The position numbers and the translations under genes are program-made. A model generated the notes under the pieces. That model ran no database searches. It saw only the letters and a list, made by a program, of their open reading frames with translations, and had not been told where the DNA came from. From contig DGRR01000232.1 in assembly GCA_002389995.1 (NCBI GenBank), forward strand, positions 1 through 18,450: a DNA stretch of 18,450 nt, given 5' to 3'. The stretch comes from Ruminococcus sp. UBA4383. Its GTDB lineage: Bacteria > Bacillota > Clostridia > Oscillospirales > Ruminococcaceae. Within the stretch, counting starts at the first letter, position 1. Each line of letters begins with the position of its first letter. Positions 15,611 through 18,450 of the stretch are shown here, piece by piece.

Positions 15611-17851
15611 ATGAAAAAGACAAGAAGATTTGCGGCTATGGTCGCAGCAATGGCACTCGCAGCAACAATGGTAGCTCCCACAATGATGAACGCAGGCGCA
15701 GCAGATGTTGCAGTTTCTGTTGTAAAAGATGGCTCTATGGCAAATAATGTGACAAATGTGACACCTGACAAGGATAATGCAACACATAAGTACCAAGCGT
15801 ATCAGATATTAACGGGTACTTGGACGCTGAAATCCGGTAAAACAGAAGGCTCTACGGATGATGCTGACTATGAGCTGAAGGTAACTGGCTTGGGTACTGC
15901 CGCAGATACACTTCTGAATAATTCAGGTTTCCGTGCATACAAGGTTGATGATGATTTTGGGCAGTCGATTGGTGATGTTATTGATGCACTTGGTGCAACT
16001 CCGACAGATGCGCAGAAAGCATCTGCTCTTGCTCAGTTTTTGACAGATGTCGGAAATGGTACAGCTAAGGCAGAGGAACTCGCAGAGATTATGGGTACAG
16101 CACTGGCATCTACTAACGGTACTGATATTTCAAATGGTGCTGATCTTGCAGAAGGTTATTATCTCATTACTGATTCATATACCCCTACTACTGACTCGAC
16201 ATCTGGAAATGACAAGCCTGATGCTGTTTCCAAGTTTATCCTCAAGGTTAATGGCACAAAGGATACAAATGGCATTAAGATTGTTCCGAAGAAGTCTTAC
16301 CCTGAGGTTATTAAGAAGGTTCAGGAGAATGCAAAGACAACTACTGATTATACTGGTACCAAGACCGCTCTTCAGAATGCAGTTGTGAATAGCGACAAGT
16401 GGAATGATGTAGCCGACTATTGCATTGGCAGTAATGTTCCGTTCCAGCTTTATGGTTCTATGCCTGAGACACTCGCTGACTATGATGCATACTACTATCT
16501 GTTTACTGATACACTTTCCAATAAGTTTGACCAGCCTCAGAGTGTTACAGTAAAGGTTGGCACAAATGATGCTATGACATTTACTTGGAATAGTACAACA
16601 AGTAAGTACGAACTTGCATCGGGTTATTTAACGGAAAATACTAATGCAATTGCTGCGGTAACGCACACTGAACTGATTGCAACATCTACGTTTATGACAC
16701 AAATTAATGATGCTCTTTCCGCAGTTGAGGGCTGGGCTTCTAAGAGTGATCAAGAGAAGTTAGAGTATGTACAGACTAACTGGAACACCCTCACGGCAGA
16801 AGGCGGAGCACTGGTTGCAAAGGGCTACACATCAGATAAGAACGTGAGTGATTATATCAAGTCGAAAACTGTCATTGATACTCCTGCTGTGCCTGTAAGA
16901 ACTGAGGATAAGGGTACTGACGGTAACTGCCGTGTGGCATGGGATTCAACTAATGGTAAGCTGACTGTTTCCTTTGAGAACATCAAGGCTTATGCAAATG
17001 TTGATAAGGACACGATTGTTACAGTTAATTACTCGGCAAAGCTGAATGCAGATGCTGTTATTGGTCTCGACGGTCAGGAGAACAAGGTTGATTTGACATA
17101 TTCTCATAATCCTAATACCGATTATAATCCTGTTACTAACAATGACCAGCCAGAGGCACCTACTGATGAACAGGGTACAGATACCACACCTGAGGACAAG
17201 GTAATTGTATTCACATATGAAGTTGATATCAACAAAATAGATGCTGATACAAAACAGAACCTTGAGGGTGCTGAATTTACATTAAAGAACAGTAGTGACG
17301 CAGTAATCAAGTTCATTGACAATGGTGACGGCACTTATACAGTTGCAGACCAGACACTCACAAGCGGTGTTACAACCACTATTAAATCTGATGCAAATGG
17401 TCTCTTCAAACTCGTTGGTCTTGATGACGGTACATACACCCTCACTGAAACAAAAGCTCCTGAGGGATATCCCACTCCCAGTGGCGATGCTGCTAATTTT
17501 GCACTTGTTCTGACTGCAAATACTGTCAACGATCAGGCATGGAGCGGTACCGCATCTGATGCACTGAAAGAAAAAGATGAATGGATTAAAGATGAGACAA
17601 AATATGCTATCAAGGGTACACTTGCTGGTGAAGATATGGACGTTCTTTCCATTGGCAATGTAACTCCTAGAGAGAACGCTCGTGGTACAAATGGCGGTGT
17701 TGCAGGCGTTATCCAGAACAGCAAGAGCACATCTCTCCCCAGCACAGGTGGTATGGGTACTAAACTCTTCATCGCAGGCGGCGGCATAACAGCAACTCTC
17801 GCAGCAGTTTATCTCGTATCCAAGAAGCGTTCAAGAAAAGAAGAAGAATAA
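15611..17851 (+). CDS. Major pilin (backbone) protein, Cna_B/isopeptide type
   Basis: I chose ATG 15611 (746 residues): AAAGGAGA lies just upstream with ideal spacing and the product starts with a signal peptide (MKKTRRFAA..., cleavage near NAGAA, about residue 31). The frame is open 36 codons further up to an ATG overlapping the adhesin stop, which I treat as non-coding. The N-terminal domain runs to about residue 220. The pilin motif IKIVPKK supplies the likely polymerising lysine (K227 or its neighbour). A middle domain ends with the fimbrial D2-type strand TVNYSAKLN (about 469-477). The C-terminal SpaA-like domain has candidate isopeptide residues K542 (INKIDAD), E613 in the E-box YTLTETKAPEGY, and N703. 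The sorting signal is LPSTG (709-713), then a membrane helix and KKRSRKEEE. The gene lies 104 bases after the adhesin and 79 before sortase C, and should be cross-linked into polymers by it. Confidence 0.93.
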   Translation: MKKTRRFAAMVAAMALAATMVAPTMMNAGAADVAVSVVKDGSMANNVTNVTPDKDNATHKYQAYQILTGTWTLKSGKTEGSTDDADYELKVTGLGTAADTLLNNSGFRAYKVDDDFGQSIGDVIDALGATPTDAQKASALAQFLTDVGNGTAKAEELAEIMGTALASTNGTDISNGADLAEGYYLITDSYTPTTDSTSGNDKPDAVSKFILKVNGTKDTNGIKIVPKKSYPEVIKKVQENAKTTTDYTGTKTALQNAVVNSDKWNDVADYCIGSNVPFQLYGSMPETLADYDAYYYLFTDTLSNKFDQPQSVTVKVGTNDAMTFTWNSTTSKYELASGYLTENTNAIAAVTHTELIATSTFMTQINDALSAVEGWASKSDQEKLEYVQTNWNTLTAEGGALVAKGYTSDKNVSDYIKSKTVIDTPAVPVRTEDKGTDGNCRVAWDSTNGKLTVSFENIKAYANVDKDTIVTVNYSAKLNADAVIGLDGQENKVDLTYSHNPNTDYNPVTNNDQPEAPTDEQGTDTTPEDKVIVFTYEVDINKIDADTKQNLEGAEFTLKNSSDAVIKFIDNGDGTYTVADQTLTSGVTTTIKSDANGLFKLVGLDDGTYTLTETKAPEGYPTPSGDAANFALVLTANTVNDQAWSGTASDALKEKDEWIKDETKYAIKGTLAGEDMDVLSIGNVTPRENARGTNGGVAGVIQNSKSTSLPSTGGMGTKLFIAGGGITATLAAVYLVSKKRSRKEEE

Positions 17852-17876
17852 TAAATTAATTTCACAGTTTAATTAA

Positions 17877-17909
17877 CCCTGTCCCCGCCCTTCGGGGCGG
17901 GCATCAGGG
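17877..17909 (+). promoter_or_regulatory. Very stable UUCG hairpin between pilin and sortase genes
   Basis: CCCGCCC (17884-17890) and GGGCGGG (17895-17901) close a TTCG tetraloop, an exceptionally stable combination. A further CCCTG/CAGGG stem (17877-17881 with 17905-17909) extends it across a small internal loop. No T-tract follows. It may protect the 3' end of the pilin message or act as a partial terminator, lowering sortase expression relative to pilin. Confidence 0.7.
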
Positions 17910-17930
17910 AGAAATCCACAAGGAGAAGAT

Positions 17931-18450
17931 ATGAAGAAAAAACTTGATATTTCAACAGTTGTTTTTGCTTTTATTTTTCTTGTGGGTCTCTCCGTGATGT
18001 TATATCCGACTTTTTCAAACTGGTGGAATCTGCGTCATCAGACAAGGGCTGTTGCAAGCTATAAAGAGGCTGTCGCACAGCTTGATGACGGCAAGGCTGA
18101 GGAAATGCTCGCTCAGGCACATGAATACAATAACAAGCTTGCAAAATTATTTGCGCCGTTCAGTGACTTTGATGAAATTGAGGGGTACAACGATATCCTG
18201 AATGTCTCAGGAACGGGAATAATGGGCTATATTTCGATACCGAACATCAATGTTGAACTTCCGATTTATCACGGCACAAGCGAGGGAGTTTTGCAGATAG
18301 CAACAGGGCATATTCAGGGTTCAAGCCTGCCTGTCGGCGGAGCGAATACTCATGCGGTCATTTCGGGACACAGAGGTCTGCCGAGTGCAAGGCTTTTCAC
18401 CGATTTGGATAAAATGGTTGAGGGAGATATTTTCACGGTAAATATTCTGA
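17931..18450 (+). CDS. srtC: Class C (pilus-polymerising) sortase, 3' end outside window
   Basis: The ATG follows AAGGAG (17920-17925) by five bases; 173 residues are visible. An N-terminal membrane helix (about residues 8-26) is followed by a charged coiled segment, the lid region (about 73-77, LFAPF), and the sortase barrel: GIMGYISIPNINVELPIYHG, then GTSEGVLQIATGHIQGSSLPVGG and SGHRGLP with the catalytic His at H147. The TSxGVLQxxxGHxxGSSLPVGG stretch is characteristic of class C sortases. The catalytic Cys, Arg and C-terminal membrane segment lie beyond the window. The enzyme joins the LPSTG Thr of one pilin to the pilin-motif Lys of the next, building the shaft and adding the adhesin. 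The lid usually reads DP(F/W); here the Asp is Ala. Confidence 0.93.
   Translation, partial: MKKKLDISTVVFAFIFLVGLSVMLYPTFSNWWNLRHQTRAVASYKEAVAQLDDGKAEEMLAQAHEYNNKLAKLFAPFSDFDEIEGYNDILNVSGTGIMGYISIPNINVELPIYHGTSEGVLQIATGHIQGSSLPVGGANTHAVISGHRGLPSARLFTDLDKMVEGDIFTVNIL

Noticed and set aside
16047..16388. 113-aa plus-strand frame within the pilin gene
   Set aside because: Out-of-frame reading of the pilin with a Leu/Arg-rich, low-complexity product and no ribosome binding site.
1..18450. CRISPR array or insertion sequence
   Set aside because: No regularly spaced short repeats and no transposase-like reading frame were found on either strand.

Overview
The window looks like a low-to-moderate GC Firmicutes genome, most probably a Ruminococcus or close Oscillospiraceae relative. 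The main reasons are a pectate lyase ending in a Ruminococcus-style dockerin, Gram-positive Shine-Dalgarno sequences, and a sortase-dependent pilus operon. The species cannot be fixed from the sequence alone.

Positions 1-2340 hold the 3' part of a modular, secreted, dockerin-bearing family 1 pectate lyase, closed by a terminator. A tRNA-Leu(CAA) follows, with a perfect consensus promoter and its own terminator. Next is a two-gene unit: a sodium:neurotransmitter-symporter-family transporter and a histidine phosphatase superfamily protein started by GTG. A roughly 390-base AT-rich intergenic region (4752-5144) carries a terminator, a perfect consensus promoter and two perfect 8-bp inverted repeats flanking that promoter.

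From there to the window end lies one apparent operon for a covalently assembled surface pilus: a 64-aa coiled-coil protein, a type I signal peptidase, a 3188-aa LPxTG-type adhesin, a major pilin backbone protein, and a class C sortase cut by the window end. The expected sequence of events is Sec export, processing by the dedicated signal peptidase, sortase C polymerisation of the pilin through its pilin-motif lysine and LPSTG signal, and incorporation of the giant adhesin through its LPESG signal. Two strong hairpins without U-tracts bracket the pilin gene and probably tune its mRNA level.

The most unusual feature is the giant adhesin. Its three C-terminal Cna_B domains each appear to be interrupted by extra domains in the same loop, after the second strand and before the strand leading to the 'LP' turn. 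One insert is a complete SGNH/GDSL hydrolase with Ser, Gly, Asn and Asp-x-x-His blocks intact. Another is a string of bacterial Ig-like modules, and the third is a short Ig-like segment. Upstream, another adhesin domain is interrupted by two diverged tandem copies of an unrecognised module. This suggests a pilus protein that displays enzymes and binding modules from a permissive loop of isopeptide-locked Ig folds.
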